From contig VGYW01000057.1 in the NCBI GenBank assembly GCA_016872875.1, forward strand, positions 1 through 28,663: a stretch of 28,663 bases of DNA, given 5' to 3'. This stretch comes from Planctomycetota bacterium. GTDB taxonomy: Bacteria > Planctomycetota > PUPC01 > DSUN01. The translations under genes and the position numbers were made by a program. This document shows positions 7,758-19,769 of the stretch, piece after piece (position 1 is the first letter of the stretch; the number at the start of each line of letters is the position of its first letter). A model generated the notes under the pieces. It made no database searches. It was not told where the DNA came from and worked only from the letters and a program-made list of their open reading frames with translations.

Positions 7758-7801
7758 GGAGGGGAGTTCGGTGTTGGGTGTTGGGGGTAAGAGAAACAGA
7801 A

Positions 7802-7882
7802 TGACGCGTGACCCGTGACGCGTGACCAGGAAAGAAGGCAAACCACTTTCTTCTCTTGTCACGCGTCACGCGTCACGCGTCA
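7802..7882. repeat. TGACGCG heptamer arrays, near-perfect inverted pair, purF-carA gap
   Basis: Left array 7802-7826 (TGACGCG, TGACCCG, TGACGCG, TGAC) and right array 7858-7882 (GTCACGC three times, GTCA) are reverse complements at 24 of 25 positions, with a 31-nt spacer. A GGTGTTG-type array precedes it at 7769-7786. Together they occupy most of the 159-nt gap and would form a strong stem in the mRNA. Confidence 0.9.
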
Positions 7883-7916
7883 GGACCACCCTTGAAACAG
7901 TACAGAGCACCAAGGA

Positions 7917-9155
7917 ATGGCCAAACCGGTTGAAGCACTCATCGCCTTGGAGGACGGAAGAGTCTTTCGTGGCAGTTCCTTCGGCGCCTCCGGCACCCGC
8001 ACCGGCGAGGTGGTCTTCAACACCGCCATGACAGGCTACCAGGAAATCCTCACCGACCCATCCTACTGCAACCAGATCGTGACGATGACCTATCCGCTGA
8101 TCGGCAACTACGGGGTGAACCCGGCCGACGTCGAATCGCAGCGGATTCAGGTCGAGGGCCTCATCGTCAAGGAGTGCTGCCGCGTGCCCAGCAACTGGCG
8201 CTCGGCCCAGTCGCTCCCCGAATACCTCAAGTCCCAGGGCATCATCGGCATCGAGGGCGTAGACACCCGCGCCCTCACCCTCCACATCCGCACGGCGGGG
8301 GCGATGAAGGCCGCGATCTCCACAGACGGCCATTCCCCTGGCGAACTGGTCGCCATAGCCCGCGCGTGGCCCGGGCTGGTCGGTCGCGACATTGTGGAAG
8401 GTGTGACCTGCCGCGGAATCCACCCCTGGCCATCGCCCCCACACCACCTCTCCCTTGGGGAGAGGTCGCCCGCCGTAGCCGCCGGCGAAGGCGGGCGGGT
8501 GAGGGTGCCTCCCGACGGCGCTAGCGACGCCGCAAGCACCCTCACCCCTGCCCTCTCCCCAGGGGAGAGGGAGCAGCCGAGTGCGCGCGCACACTTCCAC
8601 GTCGCGGCCTATGATTTCGGCGCCAAGCACAACATCCTCCGCCTCCTCGCCGCGGGCGGCTGCCGCGTGACCGTCGTGCCCGCCTACGCAACGGCCGCCG
8701 AGACCCTCGCCCTGAGGCCCGACGGGGTGCTCCTCTCGAACGGCCCAGGCGACCCCGCGGCCCTCACCCGCATCATCCCCGAGGTTCGCGCCCTCATCGG
8801 CCAAGTGCCCATCTTCGGCATCTGCCTCGGCCACCAGCTCCTCGGCCTCGCACTCGGCGGCTCCACATTCAAGCTCAAGTTCGGCCACCGCGGCGCAAAC
8901 CAACCCGTCCGCGAGCTCGCCACGGGCCGAGTGGACATCACCAGCCAGAACCACGGCTTCTGCGTGGACATCGCCTCGATGCCCAAGGACGAGGTGGAGC
9001 TGACCCACATCAACCTGGACGACGGAACGCTCGAGGGCTTCCGCCACACGCGGCACCCCCTTTTCGCCGTCCAGTACCACCCCGAGGCCTCCCCCGGCCC
9101 GCATGACGCGAGCCATCTGTTTGAGAGGTTCGTGAAGATGATGGAAAAGGGATGA
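7917..9155 (+). CDS. carA: Carbamoyl phosphate synthase small subunit (glutaminase)
   Basis: Hydrolyses glutamine and channels ammonia to CarB for carbamoyl phosphate, the precursor of pyrimidines and arginine. 412 aa, start ATG 7917 giving MAKPVEALIALEDG; the SD is weak. N-terminal small-subunit domain (FNTAMTGYQEILTDPSY), then class I glutaminase with nucleophile C303 in GICLGHQ, H388 and E390 in QYHPE. It is longer than the usual roughly 360-390 aa because of an in-frame insert at about residues 174-223, exactly in the linker before the YDFGAKHNI block. The insert is a palindromic DNA element and probably forms a disordered loop. Its partner carB is in the same series but four genes downstream. 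Confidence 0.97.
   Translation: MAKPVEALIALEDGRVFRGSSFGASGTRTGEVVFNTAMTGYQEILTDPSYCNQIVTMTYPLIGNYGVNPADVESQRIQVEGLIVKECCRVPSNWRSAQSLPEYLKSQGIIGIEGVDTRALTLHIRTAGAMKAAISTDGHSPGELVAIARAWPGLVGRDIVEGVTCRGIHPWPSPPHHLSLGERSPAVAAGEGGRVRVPPDGASDAASTLTPALSPGEREQPSARAHFHVAAYDFGAKHNILRLLAAGGCRVTVVPAYATAAETLALRPDGVLLSNGPGDPAALTRIIPEVRALIGQVPIFGICLGHQLLGLALGGSTFKLKFGHRGANQPVRELATGRVDITSQNHGFCVDIASMPKDEVELTHINLDDGTLEGFRHTRHPLFAVQYHPEASPGPHDASHLFERFVKMMEKG
8447..8571. repeat. Palindromic element inserted in frame in carA
   Basis: Outer arms: CCTCTCCCTTGGGGAGAGG near 8447-8465 and CCCTCTCCCCAGGGGAGAGG at 8551-8570, each itself a hairpin. Inner arms: GAGGGTGC (8501-8508) and GCACCCTC (8535-8542). A further hairpin, CGCCCGCC to GGCGGGCGG, lies at 8468-8499. 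It is translated as a proline- and glycine-rich stretch ending LTPALSPGERE. Confidence 0.85.
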
Positions 9156-9249
9156 AGGGATGAATGGATGGGTGGATGAATGTAAGAGCCGGCGAGCGCA
9201 GCTCGTGACTCTGCCATCCATCCAATCATCCATTCATCCATCCATCCCC
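9149..9249. repeat. GGATGAAT-type array with inverted partner, carA-guaA gap
   Basis: A GGATGAATGGATGGG-like array at 9149-9182 faces CATCCATTCATCCATCC-like units at 9215-9249. The arms are complementary over about 34 nt with few mismatches. The spacer holds an inner palindrome around GGCGAGCGCAGCTCG. The array overlaps the last codons and stop of carA. Confidence 0.85.
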
Positions 9250-9269
9250 CTCCATAGCAGGAAAGAGCT

Positions 9270-10883
9270 GTGCCTCACGACACAATCCTGATTCTGGACT
9301 TCGGCTCCCAATACAGCCAGCTCATCGCGCGGCGGGTGCGCGAGCAGCACGTCTATTGCCGCCTCGAGCCGTGCAGCGCGCCATTCGAGACGATCCAGGC
9401 CATCGCCCCGAAGGGCATCATACTGTCGGGCGGGCCGTCGAGCGTCTGGGCGCCTGGGGCGCCGAGCCTCGACCCGCGCGTGCTCGAGCTCGGCGTGCCC
9501 GTGCTGGGCATCTGCTATGGGATGCAGCTCCTCGCCCAGCTCGCCGGCGGCCGCGTGGAGGGCGGCCACGCCGGCGAGTACGGCCCAGCAACCATTGAGA
9601 TCATTGAGGACACAGGCAAGATGCCTGTGCCACCATTCACTCCACAAGTTAAGTCTGGTGGCACAGGCGTCCCGCCTGTGGTCGGCGGGCTCTTCGCGGG
9701 CTGCGAGCCGACCGAGAAGGTGTGGATGAGCCACGGAGATAGAGTGACCGCGCTGCCCCCAGGGGCGGTGGCGACGGCTCGGACGCCCACGGTGGAGGTC
9801 GCCGCCTTCGCCGACCCCGCCCGCCGCATCTACGCCGTGCAGTTCCACCCCGAGGTGAGCCATACGCCCCAGGGCAGCCGCATGCTCCACAACTTCCTCT
9901 TCGACATCTGCGGCTGCCGGGGCGACTGGACGATGGCGTCGTTCATTGACGAGGCGGTGGCCGACGTCAGGCAGCGGGTGGGAGCCGACCGTGTGATCTG
10001 TGGGCTTAGCGGGGGGGTGGACTCCACGGTGGTCGCCACGCTGATCAATCGCGCCATCGGGGGGCAGCTCACGTGCATTCTCGTGGACAACGGGGTGCTG
10101 CGCGCGGGCGAGGCGGCGGAGGTGGTGCGCATGGCCCGCGACGAGCTCGGGCTGAACGTGGACGCGGTTGACGCCTCGGAGCGCTTCCTGCGACGCCTGG
10201 CGGGCGTGGCGGACCCCGAGGCGAAGCGGCTGATCATCGGCGACGAGTTCGTCCGCGTCTTCACCGAGGAGGCCGAACGCATCGGCGGCGCACGCTTCCT
10301 CGCACAGGGCACGCTCTTCCCTGACCTCATCGAGAGCAAATCGGCTTTCGGTGGGCCGTCCGCACGCATCAAGAGCCACCACAACGTCGGCGGCATGCCC
10401 GCCTGGAGCCAGTTCGAGCTGATCGAGCCGCTCCGCGAGCTTTTCAAGGACGAGGTGCGCGAGCTCGGCAGAGAACTTGGCCTCCCCCACACGGTCCTGC
10501 ACCGTCAGCCCTTTCCCGGCCCGGGCCTGGCGGTGCGCGTCGTGGGGGAGGTCACTCCCTCGGGCCTGCGCATCCTCCGCGAGGCCGACGCCATCGTGCA
10601 GGACGAGATGCGCAAGTGGGAGGGCTACGGCTCCATCTGGCAGTCGTTCGCCGTCCTCCTGCCCGTCAAGAGCGTGGGGGTGATGGGGGACGCGCGGACG
10701 TACGACTTCGCCGTGGCCATCCGCGTGGTGACGAGCCGGGACGGGATGACGGCCGACTGGGCAAGGCTGCCCGGCGACCTGCTGGCCTGGCTCTCCACCC
10801 GCATCATCAACGAGGTGGACGGGGTGAACCGCGTGCTCTACGACATCAGTTCCAAGCCGCCGAGCACGATTGAGTGGGAGTGA
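9270..10883 (+). CDS. guaA: GMP synthase, glutamine-hydrolysing
   Basis: Converts XMP to GMP using ATP and glutamine. 537 aa, start GTG 9270 with AGGA about 8 nt upstream. Class I glutaminase: C82 in GICYGMQ, H193 and E195 in QFHPEVS. ATP pyrophosphatase loop SGGVDS at 247-252; C-terminal dimerisation domain ending KPPSTIEWE, the family's usual end. An in-frame insert at about residues 115-137 is a pair of CACAGGC hairpins, placed in a surface loop of the glutaminase domain between ATIEIIE and GLFAG. The catalytic residues are intact, so the enzyme should be active. Confidence 0.97.
   Translation: MPHDTILILDFGSQYSQLIARRVREQHVYCRLEPCSAPFETIQAIAPKGIILSGGPSSVWAPGAPSLDPRVLELGVPVLGICYGMQLLAQLAGGRVEGGHAGEYGPATIEIIEDTGKMPVPPFTPQVKSGGTGVPPVVGGLFAGCEPTEKVWMSHGDRVTALPPGAVATARTPTVEVAAFADPARRIYAVQFHPEVSHTPQGSRMLHNFLFDICGCRGDWTMASFIDEAVADVRQRVGADRVICGLSGGVDSTVVATLINRAIGGQLTCILVDNGVLRAGEAAEVVRMARDELGLNVDAVDASERFLRRLAGVADPEAKRLIIGDEFVRVFTEEAERIGGARFLAQGTLFPDLIESKSAFGGPSARIKSHHNVGGMPAWSQFELIEPLRELFKDEVRELGRELGLPHTVLHRQPFPGPGLAVRVVGEVTPSGLRILREADAIVQDEMRKWEGYGSIWQSFAVLLPVKSVGVMGDARTYDFAVAIRVVTSRDGMTADWARLPGDLLAWLSTRIINEVDGVNRVLYDISSKPPSTIEWE
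9611..9680. repeat. CACAGGC hairpin pair inserted in frame in guaA
   Basis: CACAGGC-AAGAT-GCCTGTG plus CCACCA (9611-9635) is repeated inverted at 9656-9680. The 25-nt arms differ only in the 5-nt loop (AAGAT against GGGAC), so each copy is a hairpin and the pair is an inverted repeat. The same family occurs in the kinase gene at 2085-2125. Confidence 0.9.
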
Positions 10884-10890
10884 GCGGGTT

Positions 10891-10959
10891 GACACAGACA
10901 GACACGGACGGACACGGACGGGTGGGCCTGTCCGTGTTTGTCCGTGTGAGTCCGTGTTG
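10891..10959. repeat. GACACGGACG decamer arrays in inverted arrangement, guaA-hisH gap
   Basis: Left: GACACAGACA then GACACGGACG twice (10891-10920). Right: GTCCGTGTTT, GTCCGTGTGA, GTCCGTGTTG (10930-10959). Period 10 instead of 7; the arms are complementary with scattered mismatches around a short loop. It fills most of the 94-nt gap and ends about 9 nt before the hisH SD. Confidence 0.88.
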
Positions 10960-10977
10960 CACCGAGCCGGAGATGTG

Positions 10978-11589
10978 ATGATCGCGATTGTGGATTACGG
11001 CCTCGGCAACCTCAAGAGCGTCAAGAGCGCGCTCGACCGGCTCGGGGTCGAGGCCGTGATCACCTCGGAGGCCGCGGCCATCCTGGGGGCCGATGGGGTG
11101 ATCTTCCCGGGCGTGGGCGCCTTCCAGCGGGCGATGGAGAACCTGGGGAAGCTGGGCCTCGTCGAGCCGCTCGAGCAGTTCGCGGCGTCTGGCCGGCCGT
11201 TCTTGGGCATTTGCCTGGGCCTTCAGCTCCTCTTCGGCGAAAGCTCCGAGCACGGTCGCCACGAGGGGTTGAACGTCATCCCCGGCAAGGTCGTGCGATT
11301 TGGGGCCGCCGATCTGAAGGTGCCGCACATGGGCTGGAACCAGGTGCGCCAGGAGCGGTCCTCGCCGCTGTTTGAGGGCGTGCCCGACGAGAGCTTCTTC
11401 TACTTCGCCCACTCCTACTACGCCCAGCCCGATGAGGCGGGGGTGGCCATCGGCGCGACCGAGTACGGGGTGCGCTTCGCCTCGGCAGTGCAGGAGGGCA
11501 ACGTGTTCGCCACCCAGTTCCACCCCGAGAAATCGGGGCCGACGGGGCTGAGGATGCTGGGGAACTTCTGCCGGCTGTGCCGGCGGTGA
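10978..11589 (+). CDS. hisH: Imidazole glycerol phosphate synthase, glutaminase subunit
   Basis: Supplies ammonia to HisF in histidine synthesis, which also releases AICAR into the purine pathway. 203 aa from ATG 10978, with GGAG 6-9 nt upstream; an in-frame start at 10870 lies across the repeat and is rejected. Class I glutaminase: C79 in GICLGLQ, H182 and E184 in QFHPEKS. Other blocks typical of HisH: IVDYGLGNLKSV, FPGVGAF, PHMGWN and YFAHSYY. Directly followed by hisF; no other his genes are in the window. Confidence 0.96.
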   Translation: MIAIVDYGLGNLKSVKSALDRLGVEAVITSEAAAILGADGVIFPGVGAFQRAMENLGKLGLVEPLEQFAASGRPFLGICLGLQLLFGESSEHGRHEGLNVIPGKVVRFGAADLKVPHMGWNQVRQERSSPLFEGVPDESFFYFAHSYYAQPDEAGVAIGATEYGVRFASAVQEGNVFATQFHPEKSGPTGLRMLGNFCRLCRR

Positions 11590-11603
11590 TTCGACGGATC
11601 GAG

Positions 11604-11639
11604 TCGATTGAGTCGATTGAATCGATTGGATCGATTTCG
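11604..11639. repeat. TCGATTGAG nonamer array, hisH-hisF gap
   Basis: Four units with a 9-bp period: TCGATTGAG, TCGATTGAA, TCGATTGGA, TCGATTTCG (11604-11639), preceded by a degenerate unit. There is no separate inverted arm, but AATCGATT inside the unit is self-complementary. It starts about 15 nt after the hisH stop and ends 14 nt before the hisF ATG. Confidence 0.85.
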
Positions 11640-11652
11640 GAAGTGAACCACA

Positions 11653-12408
11653 ATGGTCGCCAAGCGGATCATCCCCTGCCTCGATGTGAAGAATGGCCGT
11701 GTGGTCAAGGGCCGGTCGTTCGTGCAACTGCGCGACGCGGGGGACCCCGTGGAGTGCGGCCGGGCCTATAGCGACGCGGGGGCCGATGAGCTGGTGTTCC
11801 TCGACATCACGGCAACCCTCGAGGCCCGCAGGACCATCCGCGAGCTGGTGAGCCGCGTGGCAGAGCAGGTTTTCATCCCCTTCACCGTCGGCGGCGGAAT
11901 CAGGGGGCTCGACGACATCCGCGCACTCCTGAAGGCCGGGGCCGACAAGGTCTCGATCAACACCGCCGCCGTCCGCCACAAGCACCTCATCCGCCAGGGG
12001 GCCGAGGCATTCGGCGCCCAGTGCATCGTGGTGGCCGTGGACGCCAAGCGGGTGGGGGAGGGGTGGGAAGTCTACGTGGACGCTGGCCACACTCCGACCG
12101 GCCTCGACGCTCTGGCCTGGGTGCGCGAGGCCGAGGAGCTGGGCGCGGGCGAAATCCTGCTCACCTCGATTGACGCCGACGGCCATACGGCGGGCTACGA
12201 CATCGAGTTGACCGCGGCGGTGAGCGAGGCGGTGACCATTCCCGTGATTGCCTCGGGCGGGGCCGGCGGCCCGGAGGACATGTTGCGCGTCCTCACAGAG
12301 GGCAAGGCCGATGCCGCCCTCGCCGCTTCCATTTTCCACTACGGCCAGTACACTATCGCGACCGTGAAGGACTACCTGCGCCAGCGCGGCGTTCACGTGC
12401 GGAGTTGA
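11653..12408 (+). CDS. hisF: Imidazole glycerol phosphate synthase, cyclase subunit
   Basis: 251 aa, start ATG 11653 ([20 protein letters not shown]). TIM barrel that uses the ammonia from HisH to form imidazole glycerol phosphate and AICAR. Typical blocks: GDPVE, FTVGGGI near residue 80, [11 protein letters not shown], and [14 protein letters not shown] with the catalytic Asp region; the C-terminus has IASGGAGG. Normal length with no insert. carB begins 5 nt after its stop, so translation is probably coupled. Confidence 0.97.
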   Translation: MVAKRIIPCLDVKNGRVVKGRSFVQLRDAGDPVECGRAYSDAGADELVFLDITATLEARRTIRELVSRVAEQVFIPFTVGGGIRGLDDIRALLKAGADKVSINTAAVRHKHLIRQGAEAFGAQCIVVAVDAKRVGEGWEVYVDAGHTPTGLDALAWVREAEELGAGEILLTSIDADGHTAGYDIELTAAVSEAVTIPVIASGGAGGPEDMLRVLTEGKADAALAASIFHYGQYTIATVKDYLRQRGVHVRS

Positions 12409-12413
12409 GCCGA

Positions 12414-17412
<4,999 letters not shown>

Positions 17413-17420
17413 GCCGCGAT

Positions 17421-18455
17421 TCAGCCGCCGATGCGGTGCATCTCGCCGCGGAAGGAGGCTCGGTGGCGGGCGGGCTTGGCGGCCGCTGCGTCGCGGAGGA
17501 GGCGCCTCAGCGTGGGAAGGTCAAGCCCCTTGCGGATGAGGGGCAGGATGTCCTGCTCGCCGCCCTCGATGAGGCAGGCGCGGAGGCGGCCGTCGGCGGT
17601 CAGCCGCACGCGGTTGCAGCCGTGGCAGAAGGGCTCGGAGTGGGGGGCGATGATGCCCACCGTGCCCGCGTGCCCGGCGATGCGGTAGCGGCGACCGAAG
17701 GGCTTCGAGCCGCGAGCCACGGCTCGCGGCTCGTGGCTCGCGGCTCGTGGCTCGTGCCTGGCGGCTCGCGGCTCGCATTCCGTGAGCGTGCCCAACTGGG
17801 CAAGGCAGGCAAGGACCTCACCGGCGTGGACGACGCGTCCGAGGTCCTGCGGGCCTTCTGAGGAAGCTCGCGGCTCGTCGCTCGCGGCTCGCGGCTCGCA
17901 GAAGGGCATGTACTCGACGAAGCGGACCTCGACCGGGGCGTCGCGGGCGAGGAGGGCGAGCGCCGCGATCTCCGAGTCGTTGATCCCACGCATGAGGACG
18001 ACGTTGACCTTGACGGGGTGGAAGCCGGCGTCGAGCGCGGCGTGGAGGCCGGCGAGGGCCTGCTCGACGCTGCCGAGGCGGGTGATGCGGCGGTAGACCT
18101 CGGGTGAGATGGCGGAGAGGCCGATGTTGACGCGCCGCAGGCCGGCGTCGCGGAGCGGCCTGGCCAGGGAGGCGAGGAGGGTGGCGTTGGTCGTGAGGCC
18201 CAGGTCGCGCAGGCCGGGCACCGCGGCCAGGCCGCCCACTATCCCAACGACGTCGGGCCGCAGGAGCGGCTCGCCGCCCGTCACGCGCACCTTCTCGATG
18301 CCGCAGGCGACCGCCAGGCGGACGAACTCCACGATCTCGCCCCGCGAGAGCGTGTCGCCCCCCTCGGCTCCGCTCGGCGGGCGGCAGTAGACGCAGCGCA
18401 GGTTGCACCGAGAGGTCACTGCGACCCTGAGATACCGCAACTGACAATTGCCCAT
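17421..18455 (-). CDS. moaA: GTP 3',8-cyclase (molybdenum cofactor step 1)
   Basis: Radical SAM enzyme that rearranges GTP to the precursor of cyclic pyranopterin monophosphate. 344 aa from ATG 18455; a GTG at 18467 is also possible, and neither has a clear SD. N-terminal cluster C17, C21, C24 (CNLRCVYC); C-terminal cluster C277, C280, C294 with the canonical CxxC-x13-C spacing; end MHRIGG, the normal GG terminus. Two in-frame heptamer-array inserts at about residues 186-197 and 227-252 flank the FVEYMPF to YRIAGHAGTVG region and read as EPRAAS-type heptapeptide repeats. All cluster ligands survive, so activity is plausible. Last gene of the modC-moeA-moaA group. Confidence 0.95.
   Translation of the reverse strand: MGNCQLRYLRVAVTSRCNLRCVYCRPPSGAEGGDTLSRGEIVEFVRLAVACGIEKVRVTGGEPLLRPDVVGIVGGLAAVPGLRDLGLTTNATLLASLARPLRDAGLRRVNIGLSAISPEVYRRITRLGSVEQALAGLHAALDAGFHPVKVNVVLMRGINDSEIAALALLARDAPVEVRFVEYMPFCEPRAASDEPRASSEGPQDLGRVVHAGEVLACLAQLGTLTECEPRAARHEPRAASHEPRAVARGSKPFGRRYRIAGHAGTVGIIAPHSEPFCHGCNRVRLTADGRLRACLIEGGEQDILPLIRKGLDLPTLRRLLRDAAAAKPARHRASFRGEMHRIGG
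17706..17776. repeat. GGCTCGC heptamer array inside moaA (long)
   Basis: Eight consecutive 7-bp units, GGCTCGC/GGCTCGT with one degenerate copy, at 17721-17776. They are preceded at 17706-17719 by two units in the opposite sense (CGAGCCG, CGAGCCA), forming a hairpin. In the moaA frame this becomes the heptapeptide series EPRAARH, EPRAASH, EPRAVAR. Confidence 0.92.
17866..17900. repeat. GCTCGCG heptamer array inside moaA (short)
   Basis: Five units GCTCGCG, GCTCGTC, GCTCGCG, GCTCGCG, GCTCGCA. Translated in moaA as EPRAASD then EPRASSE. It lies about 90 nt from the longer array and in the same orientation. Confidence 0.9.
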
Positions 18456-18476
18456 TCTCTGAGCCACTCGCGTTCT

Positions 18477-18568
18477 GAATCCGCAATCCGTAACAAGACA
18501 GGGAAAGGCACTTGCCGCAAGGGTGTTTGTCTTATCTGGTTACGGATTACGGATCACGCATTACGGAT
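18477..18568. repeat. TACGGAT heptamer arrays in inverted arrangement at the moeA-moaA gap
   Basis: Right array TACGGAT, TACGGAT, CACGCAT, TACGGAT (18541-18568); left partner GAATCCG, CAATCCG, TAAC (18477-18494). The right array overlaps the end of moeA and supplies its final codons and TAA stop. Confidence 0.88.
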
Positions 18569-19769
18569 TGCTCGGCAACATGACCACCTCCACCGTGGCC
18601 GGGGGCTCAATGGCAGTGGCGTCGGCCGGGAGTGCGATCAGGCAGTTGGCCTGGCAGAGGGCGTGGACGTGTGCCGAGCCGTGGTAGGGGAGGGGCCTCA
18701 CTTCCCAGCCGTCGGCCCATTCCGCAAGGACGCCGGGCAGGTGTGCCAGGCGGCCGGGGCGATGGCGCACGGGTTCGAGGAGCCGCGCCCGATGGCGCGG
18801 GGCGCTCGGCTCGCCGTAGCCCATCATCTTCTTGAGGGCAGGCAGGGCGAGCAGTTCCGCCGCGATGAGGACGGAGACGGGATTGCCAGGAAGCCCGAAG
18901 ACGAAGGAGTTGCGGCAGCGCCCGAAGAGGGTCGGGCGGCCGGGCTGCATCGCCACGCTGTCGAAGAGCACCTCCACGCCCAGCTCGCGCAGGATGCCGG
19001 GCACGAGGTCGTAGTCGCCCATCGAGACGCCGCCCGAGACCAGGAGCACGTCGGCGTTCAGCCCGCGCGAGAGGAACACCTTGAGCCTGTCGGGCTTGTC
19101 GGGCGCGATGCCCAACAGGTCGGGGCGGATGCCGAGCCGGCGCAGCCGCGCCGCCAGGTAGGGCGCGTTGGCGTCGCGTATCTGGCCCCCCTTCGGCACG
19201 CGGTGGACGGGCACCACCTCGTTGCCTGTGGAAAGGAGTGCGACCTCGGGGCGGCGGAAGGCGGGCACCCTCACGCAGCCGCACGCCGCGAGGGTGGGCA
19301 CGTCGAGGATGCCGATGAGGTGGCCCGCGGGGAGCACCACGTCGCCGCGAGCGACGTCCTCCGCCTTGAAGCAGATGTTGGCGTCCTTGGCGGCCTCCTT
19401 GCGGATGACCACTTTGCCGGGTGAGCGCCCGGGCTCGGTGTCCTCGATGCGGACGACGGCGTCGGCGCCCTCGGGAACGGGGGCGCCGGTCATGATCCTC
19501 GCGCACTCGCCCGGGCCGACCGGGTGCTTCGGGACGGCGCCGGCGGGGACCTCCTCGACGACGCGGAGGGTGCGGGGGACGCGGGCGAGGTCGCTCGCCA
19601 CGACCGCGAAGCCGTCCATCGCCGACTTGTCGAACGGCGGCATATCAACGTCGCTCGCAACGTCCTCCGCGAGGACCAGGCCGACGGCGTCGGGGAGCGG
19701 GACCCGCGTGGGGCCGAGACGAGGGACGCATTCGAGCACGGAGCGGAGGGCGTCGTGGAAGCTGACCAT
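18561..19769 (-). CDS. moeA: Molybdopterin molybdenumtransferase
   Basis: Inserts molybdate (or tungstate) into adenylated molybdopterin. 402 aa from ATG 19769, which shares its A with the TGA of the upstream ABC gene, so the two are coupled. Signature blocks: PPFDKSAMDGFAV near residue 45, GPGECARIMTGAPVPEGADAV, LLSTGNEVV, SGGVSMGDYD and FGLPGNPVSV, followed by the C-terminal domain. The last residues (PSNP) and stop codon come from a heptamer array, so the C-terminus has been trimmed or replaced at its very end. Cytoplasmic. Confidence 0.95.
   Translation of the reverse strand: MVSFHDALRSVLECVPRLGPTRVPLPDAVGLVLAEDVASDVDMPPFDKSAMDGFAVVASDLARVPRTLRVVEEVPAGAVPKHPVGPGECARIMTGAPVPEGADAVVRIEDTEPGRSPGKVVIRKEAAKDANICFKAEDVARGDVVLPAGHLIGILDVPTLAACGCVRVPAFRRPEVALLSTGNEVVPVHRVPKGGQIRDANAPYLAARLRRLGIRPDLLGIAPDKPDRLKVFLSRGLNADVLLVSGGVSMGDYDLVPGILRELGVEVLFDSVAMQPGRPTLFGRCRNSFVFGLPGNPVSVLIAAELLALPALKKMMGYGEPSAPRHRARLLEPVRHRPGRLAHLPGVLAEWADGWEVRPLPYHGSAHVHALCQANCLIALPADATAIEPPATVEVVMLPSNP

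Noticed and set aside
7758..7916. Riboswitch or upstream leader before carA
   Set aside because: The sequence is explained by tandem heptamer arrays; I recognise no known riboswitch core.
9234..10895. Long minus-strand frames opposite guaA (also opposite carB, pyrG, purF and carA)
   Set aside because: The plus-strand genes are certain from catalytic motifs; the opposite frames are shadows.
12405..12413. TTG start for CarB
   Set aside because: GTG 12414 yields the family's standard PKRTDLKK start and is correctly spaced from GGAG.
17706..17900. CRISPR array
   Set aside because: The units are 7 bp, tandem without spacers and lie inside moaA; no cas gene is present.
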